64,000 nucleotides of DNA, taken from contig CAVWNS010000003.1 of NCBI GenBank assembly GCA_963756495.1, positions 124,001 through 188,000 of the forward strand, given 5' to 3'. How positions within the stretch are numbered: the stretch's first letter is position 1; every line of letters starts with the position of its first letter. Shown here in pieces: positions 32,171 to 41,815 of the stretch. This stretch comes from DATFDN01 sp963756495. GTDB taxonomy: Bacteria; Pseudomonadota; Alphaproteobacteria; Acetobacterales; Acetobacteraceae. The translations under genes and the position numbers were made by a program. The notes under the pieces are model-generated. The model saw only the letters and a list, made by a program, of their open reading frames with translations. It did not search any database and was not told the DNA's origin.

Positions 32171-33088
32171 TCAGTGCCCGCCAAAGACGATCAACATCAC
32201 GCCGCCGATCACGAGCAGCAACCCCGCCATGTCGCCCGGCTTCAGCTGCTCCTTCAGGTAAAAGCGGCTGAACAGGAGCGTGAACACCACCTCGATCTGC
32301 CCGACCGAGCGGACCAGGGCCACATCGGTCATCGCGAAGCCGGTGAACCAGCAGGCCGAACCGGCGGCGGAGAGCAGCCCGACCCAGGCCGTGCTGCGCC
32401 AGGTGGTCATCGTCTTGCGCAGTTGCGCCGGGTCGCGCGCGACCAGGTAGGCACCCTGTATCAGGACCTGCAGGGTGCTGGTCACGAACAGCACGAACAG
32501 CGCGCGCACGAACACGTCCGGACCACCAACCCTCTGGCTGGCGAGCTTGATGAAGACGGTGGTCACGGCCAACATGAACCCGGCGGCGAGCCCGCTAACG
32601 GCGGCCGGCTGGATCGTCGCGGCGATCAGATCGCGCGGGCGCAAGCCGCGGCCGGCCAGCGACAAGGTCAGCACGCCCACCAGACCGATGCCGATGCCGA
32701 CCCAGGCGAGCGGTCGCAGCGCCTCGTTCAGCACGATCAGCGCGATCACCCCGCTCTGCGCCGCCTCGGTCTTGGCATAGGCGGTGCCGACGGCGAAGTT
32801 GCGAAAGCCGAATGCCATGATGAGCAGGTTGGTCGCCAGAATTTGGGTCAGCCCCCCGGCAGCCGCGTAAAGGAGCATCGGCCAGGTCGGCACCGGCAGC
32901 CGTCCCCCGCCAGCCGCGACGGCGGCAACGAGAAAGATCAGGGCGGCGGGCGCCCCATAGAGGAAGCGCACGAATCCCGCGCCATTGACCGACAGCAGGG
33001 TGCGCAGCTTCTGCTGCATGGCGGTGCGCCAGCATTGGAACAGCGCGGCGGCGACGGCGATGAAAATCCAGAGGGGCATCGTCAGCAT
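32171..33088 (-). CDS. EamA/DMT-family transporter
   Basis: A 305-residue protein with ten predicted membrane helices in two EamA repeats (for example MPLWIFIAVAAALFQCW and GVIALIVLNEALRPLAWVGI; second half FTGFAMTDVALVRSVGQIEV, YLKEQLKPGDMAGLLLVIGG). DMT exporters move metabolites such as amino acids across the inner membrane; the substrate is not deducible. It starts 35 bases upstream of the SemiSWEET start. The region from 33089 to 33349 holds no gene I can support. Confidence 0.9.
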   Translation of the reverse strand: MLTMPLWIFIAVAAALFQCWRTAMQQKLRTLLSVNGAGFVRFLYGAPAALIFLVAAVAAGGGRLPVPTWPMLLYAAAGGLTQILATNLLIMAFGFRNFAVGTAYAKTEAAQSGVIALIVLNEALRPLAWVGIGIGLVGVLTLSLAGRGLRPRDLIAATIQPAAVSGLAAGFMLAVTTVFIKLASQRVGGPDVFVRALFVLFVTSTLQVLIQGAYLVARDPAQLRKTMTTWRSTAWVGLLSAAGSACWFTGFAMTDVALVRSVGQIEVVFTLLFSRFYLKEQLKPGDMAGLLLVIGGVMLIVFGGH

Positions 33089-33349
33089 CCGGCCGGAGCC
33101 GGACGGCCCGGTATGGCGGAAGCCTAGCAGGCTGCCGAAGGACTGTCGCCTAGGCTTCTGCCTCCAGACTTGACAAGAAGCCGGTCAACGGCGTTGGCGG
33201 TTCCACTCGGAACTGGCCGATCAGAGCGGCGGCGTCACCACCTTCGATGCAATCACGTTTGTCGTACAGGCCGAGATCGCATGATCTTCATGGATCGCAT
33301 CGCCCGCAAGATTGCCCATCTCGCTGGGAAGCACGACAGGGGGTTGAGC

Positions 33350-33964
33350 ATGGCCAAAGGCACCGTCACGCGCCGCGGGCTTCTGGGCAGCACCGCGAGC
33401 GGGCTCACGCTGTTGCCGTTCGCTGTACGCGCCGACCAGGCCTCGCCAGCACCGCCGCCAGCTGCCCCGGCGCAGGCGGGCGGGTCGGCAGAGCCGCACC
33501 AGCAGATCACGCTGCTGGTGAACGGGCATCGGCTCGCCCTGATGGTGGAGCCGCGCACCTCCCTGCTCGACGCGTTGCGCGAGCAGGCCGATCTGACGGG
33601 CACCAAGAAGGGGTGCGACCATGGCTCCTGCGGCGCCTGCACGGTCCACCTCGACGGCCGGCGCGTGGTCTCCTGCCTGACCTTGGCCGTGCGCTGTCAG
33701 GACAAGGCGGTCACCACGATCGAAGGGCTGGAGATGAACGGCGCGCTGCATCCGGTGCAGGCCACCTTCCTGCACCACGACGGCTATCAGTGCGGCTACT
33801 GCACCCCCGGCCAGATCATGTCGGCCACGGCGCTGATCCGGGAAGGCCATGCCGGCTCGCCCGACGAGATACGGGAGTGGATGAGCGGCAATATCTGCCG
33901 TTGTGGCGCCTACGCGAACATCGTCGCCGCCGTGCAGGACGCGGCGGCGAACATGGAGAGCTGA
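33350..33964 (+). CDS. paoA: Periplasmic aldehyde oxidoreductase 2Fe-2S subunit PaoA-like, Tat-exported
   Basis: A 204-residue iron-sulfur subunit. TRRGLLGSTASGLTLLPF is a twin-arginine signal. The plant-type cluster motif CDHGSCGACTVHLDGRRVVSC and the second cluster motif CGYCTPGQIM...NICRCGAY are complete. This matches PaoA (YagT) of the E. coli periplasmic aldehyde oxidase, which passes electrons from the molybdenum site. The start at 33350 follows an AGGGGG stretch; the open frame extends to 33170. The FAD subunit begins 3 bases after the stop. Confidence 0.92.
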   Translation: MAKGTVTRRGLLGSTASGLTLLPFAVRADQASPAPPPAAPAQAGGSAEPHQQITLLVNGHRLALMVEPRTSLLDALREQADLTGTKKGCDHGSCGACTVHLDGRRVVSCLTLAVRCQDKAVTTIEGLEMNGALHPVQATFLHHDGYQCGYCTPGQIMSATALIREGHAGSPDEIREWMSGNICRCGAYANIVAAVQDAAANMES

Positions 33965-33967
33965 GAC

Positions 33968-34945
33968 ATGCAGGCCTTCAGCCTCGACCAGCCTACCAAC
34001 CTGGACACGGCGACCGATGCGGCGCGCGCGGGCGGGGCGAAATACATCGCCGGCGGCACCGACCTGCTGCAGCTCATGAAGAACAACGTGGAGGCGCCGA
34101 CCCGGCTGATTGATCTGGAACCGGTCGCGCCGTATGCGATCCAGGTCGGACCGGACGGGCTGCGGCTGGAGGCGATGGCGCGCATGAGCGACGTCGCCGC
34201 GCACCCGGCGGTTCGCCAGGGCTGGCCGATGATCAGCGAGGCGCTGCTCGCATCCGCCTCGCCGCAGGTGCGCAACATGGGCACCATGGGCGGCAACCTG
34301 CTGCAACGCACGCGCTGCGGCTATTTCCGCGACACCGGATTTCCCTGCAACAAGCGCGTGCCCGGCTCGGGGTGCCCGGCGATCGGGGGCGAGAACCGCA
34401 TGCTCGCTATCCTGGGCGGCAGCGAGCACTGCATCGCCACCAATCCCTCGGACCTCGCGGTCGCGCTGGTCGCGCTAGATGCGCGCGTGGCGCTACGCGC
34501 GCCGGGGGGCGTCACGCGGCAGGTGCCTGTGGCAGAGTTTCATCTCCTGCCCGGCGACACGCCTCAGGCAGAGACGATCCTGCAGCCCGGCGAGCTGATC
34601 GAGGCGGTGCTGGTGCCGGCGAGCGCGGCAGCCCGGCGCTCGCACTATCTGAAAGTCCGCGACCGGGCGAGCTTCGAATTCGCCCTCGTCTCCGCGGCCG
34701 TCGGGCTGGAGCTGACAAACGGTGCGGTGACCGACGTGCGGGTCGCGGCGGGCGGCGTGGGCACCAAGCCGTGGCGGCTGCCCGAGGTCGAGCAGGCGCT
34801 GCGTGGGCATCCCCCGACGGCGGACGTGCTGCGCCAGGCGGCATCGGTGGCCGGGCAGGGCGCACATCCTGCCAGCCAGAACGGCTTCAAGCTGACCCTC
34901 CTGCGCCGCACCGTGCTGCGCGCGCTTGAGACGGTCACGGCGTAA
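33968..34945 (+). CDS. paoB: Periplasmic aldehyde oxidoreductase FAD-binding subunit PaoB-like
   Basis: A 325-residue FAD subunit. AKYIAGGTDLLQLMKNNV is the FAD pyrophosphate loop and NMGTMGGNLLQRTRC the second FAD motif. The cysteines in RTRCGYFRDTGFPCNK and SGCPAIGG match the extra 4Fe-4S cluster of E. coli PaoB, a feature of this subfamily. It transfers electrons between the 2Fe-2S subunit and an acceptor. No signal peptide; in this system the complex is exported through the PaoA Tat signal. paoC follows after 11 bases. Confidence 0.92.
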   Translation: MQAFSLDQPTNLDTATDAARAGGAKYIAGGTDLLQLMKNNVEAPTRLIDLEPVAPYAIQVGPDGLRLEAMARMSDVAAHPAVRQGWPMISEALLASASPQVRNMGTMGGNLLQRTRCGYFRDTGFPCNKRVPGSGCPAIGGENRMLAILGGSEHCIATNPSDLAVALVALDARVALRAPGGVTRQVPVAEFHLLPGDTPQAETILQPGELIEAVLVPASAAARRSHYLKVRDRASFEFALVSAAVGLELTNGAVTDVRVAAGGVGTKPWRLPEVEQALRGHPPTADVLRQAASVAGQGAHPASQNGFKLTLLRRTVLRALETVTA

Positions 34946-34956
34946 GGGAGGGCACG

Positions 34957-37158
34957 ATGGGCATTCTTGGAGCCCCGATCGACCGGGTTGACGGGCGGCT
35001 GAAGGTCACGGGCAGGGCGCGCTATGCCGCGGAGTTCGGCGTGCCGGGCGCGGTGCATGCGGTGCTGGTCCAGAGCACGGTGGGCGCAGGCACCATCACC
35101 GGTTTCGATCTCGCCGAGGCGCAGGCCATGCCGGGCGTGCTCGCGATCGTCACGCCGCAGAACGCGCTGCGGCTGGCGAACAAGAAGGGCGAGCAGCAGA
35201 CGGTGCACGCGCCGCTATTGCAGGACATGCAGGTCCGTTTCAATGGCCAGCACGTTGCGGTGGTGGTGGCCGACACGCTGGATCGCGCCCTGGCCGCGGC
35301 GGCCCGGGTGCAGGTGGATTATCAGCAGACCCCGCCGGCAACGCGGATGGAGGCCGAGCTGGGGAAAGCGTACACGCCGAAGCAGTTCCGCAACGGCGCG
35401 CGTCCGCCAGACTCTCGGCGCGGCGATCCGGACGCCACGTTCGACAGCGGGGTCGCGAAGGTGGACGCCACTTATGTCACGCCGATCGAGCACCACAATC
35501 CAATGGAGCCGCACGCGACGATCGCGCGATGGGACGGTGATCACCTGACGGTATGGACGGCCACGCAGGGCGTCATGGGCGCCCAGGGCTCGCTGGCGGC
35601 GCTGTTCGGCATCGACAAGAAGAACGTCCAGGTGATCTGCCCTTATGTCGGCGGCGGATTCGGCTGCAAGGGCGCCACCTGGCCGCCCGCAACCCTTGCG
35701 GCGATGGCCGCGAAAATGGTCGGACGACCGGTCAAGCTCGTCGTCACCCGCGAGCAGATGTACTATTCGAACGGCTACCGGCCGCAGACGGTGCAGAAGC
35801 TGCGCTTTGCGGCCGATGCGAACGGGCGCCTGGTCTCGATGCGCCACGACGGTTTCTCGCAGATGTCGATGCCCGAACTCGGCGAGTTCACCGAGCCGGT
35901 CGGGCTAGCGACGGAGATGCTGTACGATTGCGCGAATGTCGCGGTGACGCATCGGCTTGTCGCGCTTAATGCGAGCCTGCCCACCTACATGCGCGCACCC
36001 GGCGAGGCATCGGGCGTGTATGCTCTCGAAGTGGCGATGGACGAGCTGGCATCGCAGCTCCACATGGACCCGATCGAGTTCCGCCTGCGGAACTACGCCG
36101 AGCAGGACCCGCACGAGAAGAAGCCGTTCGCCAGCAAGATGCTGCGCCAATGCTACCAGGCGGGCGCCGAGGCATTCGGGTGGAGCCGGCGCAGCCCCGA
36201 GCCGCGCTCGATGCGCGACGGGCGCTGGCTGGTGGGCCTTGGCATGGCGACCAGCACCTATCCGACCAACAGCCAGCCGGCCAGCGCCGACGTGCGTATC
36301 GGTGCTGACGGCACGGTACGGGTACGTGCGGCCACTCAGGACCTCGGCACGGGTACCTATACCGTCATGTCGCAGCTCGCGGCTGAGACGCTGGGGGTGC
36401 CGGTTCGCTGCGTCCGTTTCGAGCTGGGCGACAGTTCCTTCCCGCCGGCGCCGGTCTCGGGCGGCTCCACCACCGTCGCAAGCGTCGGGCCGGCGGTGCT
36501 CGCAGCCTGCCAGGCGGCGCAGCAGAAGATCTTCGATCTTGCCCGTGCGGATAATCGCCTCGGCTGGGGCAGCGTCCCGGTCGAGACGATGCATTTGCAG
36601 GACGGTGCAGTGGTCTCGTCGGCTGGGCGCGTGCCCTTGGACGAGCTGATGGCGCGGCGCGGCCTCGATGCGGTGGAGGCGAGGGCCACCGCGCAGCCTG
36701 GTCCGGAGGCCAAGCAGTATTCCAGGCACGCGTTCGGCGCGCAGTTCGCCGAGGTGCGGGTCGATCCCGATCTCGGCGTCATAAGGGTAAGCCGGCTGGT
36801 GGGCGCGTTCGATGCCGGCCACGTGCTGAACGCCAAGACGGCGCGCAGCCAGCTTATCGGCGGCATCACCTACGGGATCGGCATGGCGCTGCTGGAGGAG
36901 ACGCATGTGGACGCGGGCACCGGCCGTGTGGTGAATGCCAACATCGCCGAGTACCTGGTTCCGGTGAACGCCGACATTCCAGCGATTGATGCGATCGTGG
37001 TGCCGAACGACGACCACAACTCCAATTCTATTGGCGCGAAAGGGATCGGTGAGCTGCCCATGGTGGGCGTCGCCGCGGCGGTTGCGAATGCCGTCTATCA
37101 CGCCACGGGGATACGGATTCGAAAGCTGCCGATCCGTATTGAGGATATGCTGATTTAG
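34957..37158 (+). CDS. paoC: Periplasmic aldehyde oxidoreductase molybdenum subunit PaoC-like
   Basis: A 733-residue molybdopterin-cytosine-dinucleotide-binding subunit. CPYVGGGFGCKGATWP, YMRAPGEASGVYALE, QDLGTGTYTVMSQ and the C-terminal GAKGIGELPMVGVA, which carries the catalytic Glu, are present. With paoA and paoB this is a complete three-subunit aldehyde oxidase that would detoxify aromatic aldehydes in the periplasm. A dedicated XdhC/PaoD-type chaperone is not in the window. The 3' end overlaps the convergent channel gene by 4 bases. Intact. Confidence 0.93.
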   Translation: MGILGAPIDRVDGRLKVTGRARYAAEFGVPGAVHAVLVQSTVGAGTITGFDLAEAQAMPGVLAIVTPQNALRLANKKGEQQTVHAPLLQDMQVRFNGQHVAVVVADTLDRALAAAARVQVDYQQTPPATRMEAELGKAYTPKQFRNGARPPDSRRGDPDATFDSGVAKVDATYVTPIEHHNPMEPHATIARWDGDHLTVWTATQGVMGAQGSLAALFGIDKKNVQVICPYVGGGFGCKGATWPPATLAAMAAKMVGRPVKLVVTREQMYYSNGYRPQTVQKLRFAADANGRLVSMRHDGFSQMSMPELGEFTEPVGLATEMLYDCANVAVTHRLVALNASLPTYMRAPGEASGVYALEVAMDELASQLHMDPIEFRLRNYAEQDPHEKKPFASKMLRQCYQAGAEAFGWSRRSPEPRSMRDGRWLVGLGMATSTYPTNSQPASADVRIGADGTVRVRAATQDLGTGTYTVMSQLAAETLGVPVRCVRFELGDSSFPPAPVSGGSTTVASVGPAVLAACQAAQQKIFDLARADNRLGWGSVPVETMHLQDGAVVSSAGRVPLDELMARRGLDAVEARATAQPGPEAKQYSRHAFGAQFAEVRVDPDLGVIRVSRLVGAFDAGHVLNAKTARSQLIGGITYGIGMALLEETHVDAGTGRVVNANIAEYLVPVNADIPAIDAIVVPNDDHNSNSIGAKGIGELPMVGVAAAVANAVYHATGIRIRKLPIRIEDMLI

Positions 37159-38399
37159 ACAGAGCCAGTCAGAGGACAGGCGGGCACGCCGACGGTCATG
37201 GCCGAAGGCGGGCCCGCAACTGTCGCCACAGTCGGGCCGGTTCGTTGGGGTTGTCGACCGGGCTGGCAGGCAATGTCTTGTCCGTCAGCTCTTCCAGCAG
37301 ACGGCGCGCAATCAAGCCGCGCGGCCCCGCCGCCCAGTGATCCGTACCTGCCCTCCTCGGCGACCCAACCCTGCAACGGGAGCAGCAGATGGGAGGCGAG
37401 CCCGTCCAGCAGGGGCTCGTACGTCGCTCGCAACGCGGCGAGCGTCTGCTCGGTATCCGGGTCGGTCTGCCATATCACGGAAGCCTGCGCGAAGAACCGC
37501 TCCATCGCGCAGAAGCCGTCGTGGGGCAGCCGGTCTCCGCCGGTGTATCGGGACGGCCTGATGTCGAAGGAGCGGCTCATCTCGACGACGACTTGCCGCG
37601 CCATGGTGAACGTCATGCGCGCCTGTAGCGGCCCCACGCCCTCGACGCCGACGAGGATCAGGGCGCAAGTGTCCATGATCACCGTCAAGGCCCCCAGCCA
37701 GGACTGATTGTCATGCTGGGAGCGGTAGTAGACCAGCATCGGATAGGAAAGGTGACTTTCCAGCAGCTCCGCTCCCCATATCTCCCATTCCCGGAGCAGC
37801 TCGTCGAGCTTTCCCAGCCCGCCGAGCTGGGCGTGACGGCCGAGCAGGGTCGCGGCCGTTGGCGGCGACCCTGCGCGCGCATCGAGCTGGATGATATGCG
37901 CCTCGCGCCGGGAGAACAGCTGGTAGAGGACCGGCAGGTATCCGATCACCACCGCGATCAGTCCGAAGCCGGTACCGGCCTCGATCACTGCGACCACCCG
38001 CGAGGCGCCCGTTTGTGGTACTGTGTCCCCGTATCCAAGGGTGAAGAACGTCACGCCGCTTAAATAGATTTGTCCGGACAGCGTCGGGGCGGCCGGTTTC
38101 GCGACCCCCGCTTGCAGCGCCCACTGCAACAGGCCGAAGGCGCCGATCAGACCGGCCGACCAAAAGACGAACAGGACGACCATCGAGAGTGGCCCATAAA
38201 CGCTCAGGACGCGCTCGCGCCGGGAAGCGGTTGCAAGACGGAGCGCCGAGCGGGACCAGGCGTACCAAGAGGCGCGAAAGAACAGGCGCGTGAACCGCAC
38301 GCGGCGCTGCACGCGCCGGGGCAGGAGCATCACCTCGAAGGCGTCTTGCAGGATCAGGGCAAGCAGGGCGACGGCGATCGCGGTGACCAGGACCAACAT
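37155..38399 (-). CDS. Potassium-channel-like membrane protein, C-terminal frameshift
   Basis: An inner-membrane protein with an ion-channel-2 domain. There are N-terminal helices (AIAVALLALILQDAFEVMLL; SVYGPLSMVVLFVFWSAGLI), then the pore with selectivity filter FFTLGYGDTVPQ and a second helix (VVAVIEAGTGFGLIAVVIGYL). A ~230-residue cytoplasmic domain follows without a recognised nucleotide-binding fold. At about 37346 one extra base shifts the last ~50 codons. The other frame (WAAGPRGLIARRLLEELTDK) ends at 37196 and is the more natural C-terminus. Ligand and gating are unknown. Confidence 0.82.
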   Translation of the reverse strand: MLVLVTAIAVALLALILQDAFEVMLLPRRVQRRVRFTRLFFRASWYAWSRSALRLATASRRERVLSVYGPLSMVVLFVFWSAGLIGAFGLLQWALQAGVAKPAAPTLSGQIYLSGVTFFTLGYGDTVPQTGASRVVAVIEAGTGFGLIAVVIGYLPVLYQLFSRREAHIIQLDARAGSPPTAATLLGRHAQLGGLGKLDELLREWEIWGAELLESHLSYPMLVYYRSQHDNQSWLGALTVIMDTCALILVGVEGVGPLQARMTFTMARQVVVEMSRSFDIRPSRYTGGDRLPHDGFCAMERFFAQASVIWQTDPDTEQTLAALRATYEPLLDGLASHLLLPLQGWVAEEGRYGSLGGGAARLDCAPSAGRADGQDIACQPGRQPQRTGPTVATVAGPPSAMTVGVPACPLTGSV

Positions 38400-38538
38400 G
38401 GCGCTTCAACACCGACGCTATCGGTTGGTCGCGCCCCGATGCGCCACAAGCGGCCGTCGCATTTTGACCATTTCATGGCGCGACCGAACCGGACAGGCGC
38501 GCCAGCGTTGGGTGGCAAGCAAGATATGGAGGATCGCC

Positions 38539-38971
38539 ATGCGAGCCATTGCGCTCGGGATTGCAGCTGCCGGTTTGGTCGTCAGCGTCGCGTCGGCCCA
38601 AACGGCTCCTGCGCCGACCTCGCCCTCGACCGACACCAGAGCAGCCAATCCGCCCACCGCCTCGATGAACACTGCACCCATGACCGGTGCCACTACGAAC
38701 GGCATGGGCCAGAACGGTTCCGGCACGGCGGCGGCATCGGGGAACGACAATCAGGCGGTTGCCACGACCAACGCCAACGCGCCAACGCCGGCGAACGGAG
38801 CAAACAGCTTCACCGACGGCCAGGCCCAGACCCGGATCGAGTTCGCAGGGATTCAGCAATGTGTCGAATCTGAAAAAGGACCAGAACGGAGTCTGGCGCG
38901 GCACGGCCCAGAAGAACGGGCAGCCGGTTCAGGTCTGGCTTGATTACAAGGGCAATGTTGGCCAGCAGTAA
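38539..38971 (+). pseudogene. Small periplasmic protein with PepSY-like C-terminus, frameshifted
   Basis: Begins MRAIALGIAAAGLVVSVASAQ, a Sec signal, after GGAGG. A long low-complexity Ala/Thr/Asn/Pro linker follows. The last ~45 residues (GFSNVSNLKKDQNGVWRGTA, then VQVWLDYKGNVGQQ) look like one PepSY/YpeB-type repeat but are in a different frame. An extra T at about 38842 (GAGTTCGC instead of GAGTCGC) explains the break. Reconstructed length is ~143 residues. As written the open frame ends at 38943 with a scrambled tail. Function unknown. Confidence 0.72.
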
Positions 38972-39003
38972 GGCCGCCGATGGACCCAGCGCAGGAGAAC
39001 ACA

Positions 39004-39618
39004 ATGGCCGTTCGAACGATCGCTCGTCTGTACGATACCAATGCCGATGCCATCCAGGTGGTGAATGACCTGGAAGCGGCGGGCATCCCGCACAGCGATA
39101 TCAGTATCGTCGCCAACAACAGGGATAGCCAAACCACCGGTACCGCCGGCGACTCCCCCGCAGGCGGCGCCGGAACCGGCGCGACGGCGGGCACGATTCT
39201 CGGCGGCGGGGCCGGTCTCCTAGCCGGAATTGGGGCGCTCGCCATTCCGGGCGTCGGCCCTGTCATCGCTGCCGGGTGGCTGATTGCGACGCTCACCGGC
39301 GCGGGGATCGGCGCTGCGGCCGGGGCGGCAGCAGGCGGCCTGATCGGCTCGTTGACCGGAGCCGGTGTGCCTGAGGAAGAGGCAAATGTCTACGCGGAGG
39401 GGGTCCGCCGCGGCGGGTCGCTGGTGACCGTCCGCGCCGAGGATGCGGATGCGTCGCGCGTGGAATCCATCATGAGCGCGCGCAATCCGGCGGACTGGCG
39501 TCAGCGCGATCAGGACTACCGTGCAGCCGGCTGGAATCGTTTTGATCCTGCAGCGTCGCCCTACACGCCGACGGCCGCGGAGCTTGAACGCGATCGTACG
39601 CGCAGCGGCGGAATCTGA
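39004..39618 (+). CDS. General-stress-protein-17M-like protein with glycine-rich hydrophobic core
   Basis: A 204-residue protein. The N-terminus TIARLYDTNADAIQVVNDLEAAGIPHSDISIVA is the YflT/GSP17M-type domain seen in many stress-induced proteins. The middle (about 50-125) is a Gly/Ala-rich hydrophobic stretch with repeated small-residue patterns, like a membrane-inserting glycine zipper. SLVTVRAEDADASRVESIM closes a second ferredoxin-like half. Start at 39004 follows AGGAGA. The role (stress, envelope) is inferred from family. It starts 32 bases after the PepSY-like gene. Confidence 0.75.
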   Translation: MAVRTIARLYDTNADAIQVVNDLEAAGIPHSDISIVANNRDSQTTGTAGDSPAGGAGTGATAGTILGGGAGLLAGIGALAIPGVGPVIAAGWLIATLTGAGIGAAAGAAAGGLIGSLTGAGVPEEEANVYAEGVRRGGSLVTVRAEDADASRVESIMSARNPADWRQRDQDYRAAGWNRFDPAASPYTPTAAELERDRTRSGGI

Positions 39619-39844
39619 CCGTCGGGACCAGATCCGAGTTCGGTGGCTCGCAAGCGCGCGATATGCTCTTGCGAGCCGACGCATGCGTGACGAAAGCATT
39701 GGGCGCGTACGTGACGCAGCCTCCCAGGCCCGATGCATCCTTGCTGTCTTAAGCCAGATGCGATAGCCAGCGTACACATAGCGTTGTTTCTGGGGCGGGA
39801 AGGGTCATGGTTGGAAGCGTCGCCGCGCGCAGAGTGCGCTGATC

Positions 39845-41815
39845 GTGGCCGTCTGGTCCCGCAGTCGCGCCCTGCTCACGATGACCTCGGCGCTGGGTGA
39901 CGATGCGCTCATTCCGATCTCCCTCAGTGCTCGCGAAGCGATCAGCGAACTGTTCGTGTTCGACATCCGGGTCGTTTGTCAGCAGGGACTGATCGACCCG
40001 GATCGCCTGCTGAACCGGCCCGCTTGCGTGACACTTCAGGCAGGCGGCGCACCGGTTCGTTATTTCCATGGCATCGTGCAACAGCTCCGGGCGGAGGGAA
40101 CGGTTCGCGGTCAGACGGCTGCGGACCAATTTCATGCCTATAGTCTCGTACTGCGGCCTCGGTTGTCGTTCCTGGGTCAGACCACCGATTGCCGCGTCCA
40201 CGAGAAGCTCTCGGCGGTGGACATCCTCAAGCGCATGTTCACCGATGCCGAGCTGACCGATTACGCGCTGCCGCCGCCAGGAACAGTGCGCGAGTACACG
40301 GTGCAATTCAACGAAAGCGATCTCCATTTCGCAACCCGGCTGATGGAGGAGGAGGGCTACTTCTATTTCTTCGAGCACAGTGCAGCCGCGCATAAGCTAA
40401 TTGTCGCCAACCAGAATACCGCTTTCAAGGACATACCCGGCGCGACGGTGCATATGCGCGGCGGCGACACCGACGCCACGCTGATCACCAGCTGGTCGCG
40501 GGGCGCCAGCACCGTCCGCGGCAAGATCAAGCTCAAGGATTACGACCCCGAGAACCCGGATTCGACGCTCCAGGCCGAGAAGCCAACCACCCTCAACACG
40601 GGTGGTGCTTCGCAGCGCGACGATTTCCGCTGGCCGGCGCTGAGCTTCCAGAACAGCACGGTGACCGACCGTGCCAACTGGGAGATGGAGGCGGCCGAGG
40701 CGCTGGCCTCGCTCTACGAGGGGGCAAGCCATTTCGGCAAGCTGGTGGCGGGCGGCAAGCTGACGGTCTCGGACAGGCCGGCCACCAGCTACAACGGCAC
40801 GTATGCCGTCCGCAGCGTCGTCCATCGGGCGGCGGACGACACCTGGATGACGCAGGGCGGAAAAGCGGAATATGCCAACAGCTTCGCCGTGCTGCCCTCC
40901 GGCGTCCCCTGGCGTCAGCCCATGGCGACGCGCCGGCCAAGGATGGAGGGCATCCACACCGCGCTCGTCCTCGGCGGGGACACCGGCAAGGGCCAGCAGC
41001 CGAAATCCCAGGACGGCGAGGAGGTGTACACCGACAGCCTAGCGCGGGTGAAGGTGCGGTTCTTCTGGGACCATCGGGCGGAGGCGACGGGCGGAGGCGC
41101 GTGCTGGGCGCGTGTTGTGCAACCCTGGGCCGGCAAGGGCTGGGGTGCGCAGTTCACCCCTCGTGTCGGCAGCGAGGTCGCGGTTGCGTTCGTCGATGCG
41201 GATCCGGACCGGCCCATCGTGATCGGCGGGCTGTACAACGGTCGCGATACCCCGATCTACGACAAGGACGAAGCGACCAAGAGCGGCATCCGCTCCCGCT
41301 CCAGCCTGAAGGGCGGCTCCTCCGACTTCAGCGAGTTCACCTTCGACGACAAGAAGGGGTCGGAGCTTGTCTTCCTGCATGCGCAAAAGGACCTCACGAC
41401 GGAGGTCGAACACGACCAAACGCTCACTGTCGACAATTGCCGCATCGTGACCGTGAAGAAGGACGAGACGGTCGCGATCAAGAACAACCAGGATATCAAG
41501 ATCGGCAATCAGCAGACGACGACGATAAAGTCGGGCAGGAGCACGACCATCGACACCGGTGGCGACTCACTCACCGTGCAGGCTGGCGACTACAAGATCG
41601 ACGTCAGCAGCGGGGCCGTGAAGGTCTCCGCGCTGACCTCGATCGAGCTCACCGTGGGGGAGAACAAGGTCACGATCGACCAGTCCGGCGTCGCGATCGA
41701 GGCGCTGATGGTCAAGCTCGCCGGCCAGACGATGCTCGACATGAAGGCGCCGATGAGCAGCCTGAAGGGCGACGGGATGCTGACGCTCAAGGGCGGAATC
41801 ATGATGCTGAACTGA
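39845..41815 (+). CDS. vgrG: Type VI secretion system spike protein VgrG (TssI)
   Basis: A 656-residue trimeric spike. The gp27-like part includes FHGIVQQLRAEG, YSLVLRPRLSFLGQ and FNESDLHFATRLMEEEGYFYFF. The gp5-like OB fold covers DSLARVKVRFFWDHR and WARVVQPWAGKGWGAQFTPRVGSEV...GGLYNG. The C-terminal beta-helix has the TVKKDETVAIKNNQDIKIG repeats and ends KGGIMMLN. No toxin extension follows, so any cargo would be a separate protein. The start is GTG at 39845; no strong ribosome-binding site is seen and the ATG at 39881 is an alternative. It heads the secretion cluster and overlaps the next gene as TGATG. Confidence 0.95.
   Translation: MAVWSRSRALLTMTSALGDDALIPISLSAREAISELFVFDIRVVCQQGLIDPDRLLNRPACVTLQAGGAPVRYFHGIVQQLRAEGTVRGQTAADQFHAYSLVLRPRLSFLGQTTDCRVHEKLSAVDILKRMFTDAELTDYALPPPGTVREYTVQFNESDLHFATRLMEEEGYFYFFEHSAAAHKLIVANQNTAFKDIPGATVHMRGGDTDATLITSWSRGASTVRGKIKLKDYDPENPDSTLQAEKPTTLNTGGASQRDDFRWPALSFQNSTVTDRANWEMEAAEALASLYEGASHFGKLVAGGKLTVSDRPATSYNGTYAVRSVVHRAADDTWMTQGGKAEYANSFAVLPSGVPWRQPMATRRPRMEGIHTALVLGGDTGKGQQPKSQDGEEVYTDSLARVKVRFFWDHRAEATGGGACWARVVQPWAGKGWGAQFTPRVGSEVAVAFVDADPDRPIVIGGLYNGRDTPIYDKDEATKSGIRSRSSLKGGSSDFSEFTFDDKKGSELVFLHAQKDLTTEVEHDQTLTVDNCRIVTVKKDETVAIKNNQDIKIGNQQTTTIKSGRSTTIDTGGDSLTVQAGDYKIDVSSGAVKVSALTSIELTVGENKVTIDQSGVAIEALMVKLAGQTMLDMKAPMSSLKGDGMLTLKGGIMMLN

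Noticed and set aside
33169..33349. TTGACA-like hexamer upstream of paoA as a promoter
   Set aside because: No acceptable -10 sequence at the right distance was found.
39619..39844. Short frames between the stress protein and vgrG
   Set aside because: No start with a ribosome-binding site and no recognisable sequence; treated as non-coding.
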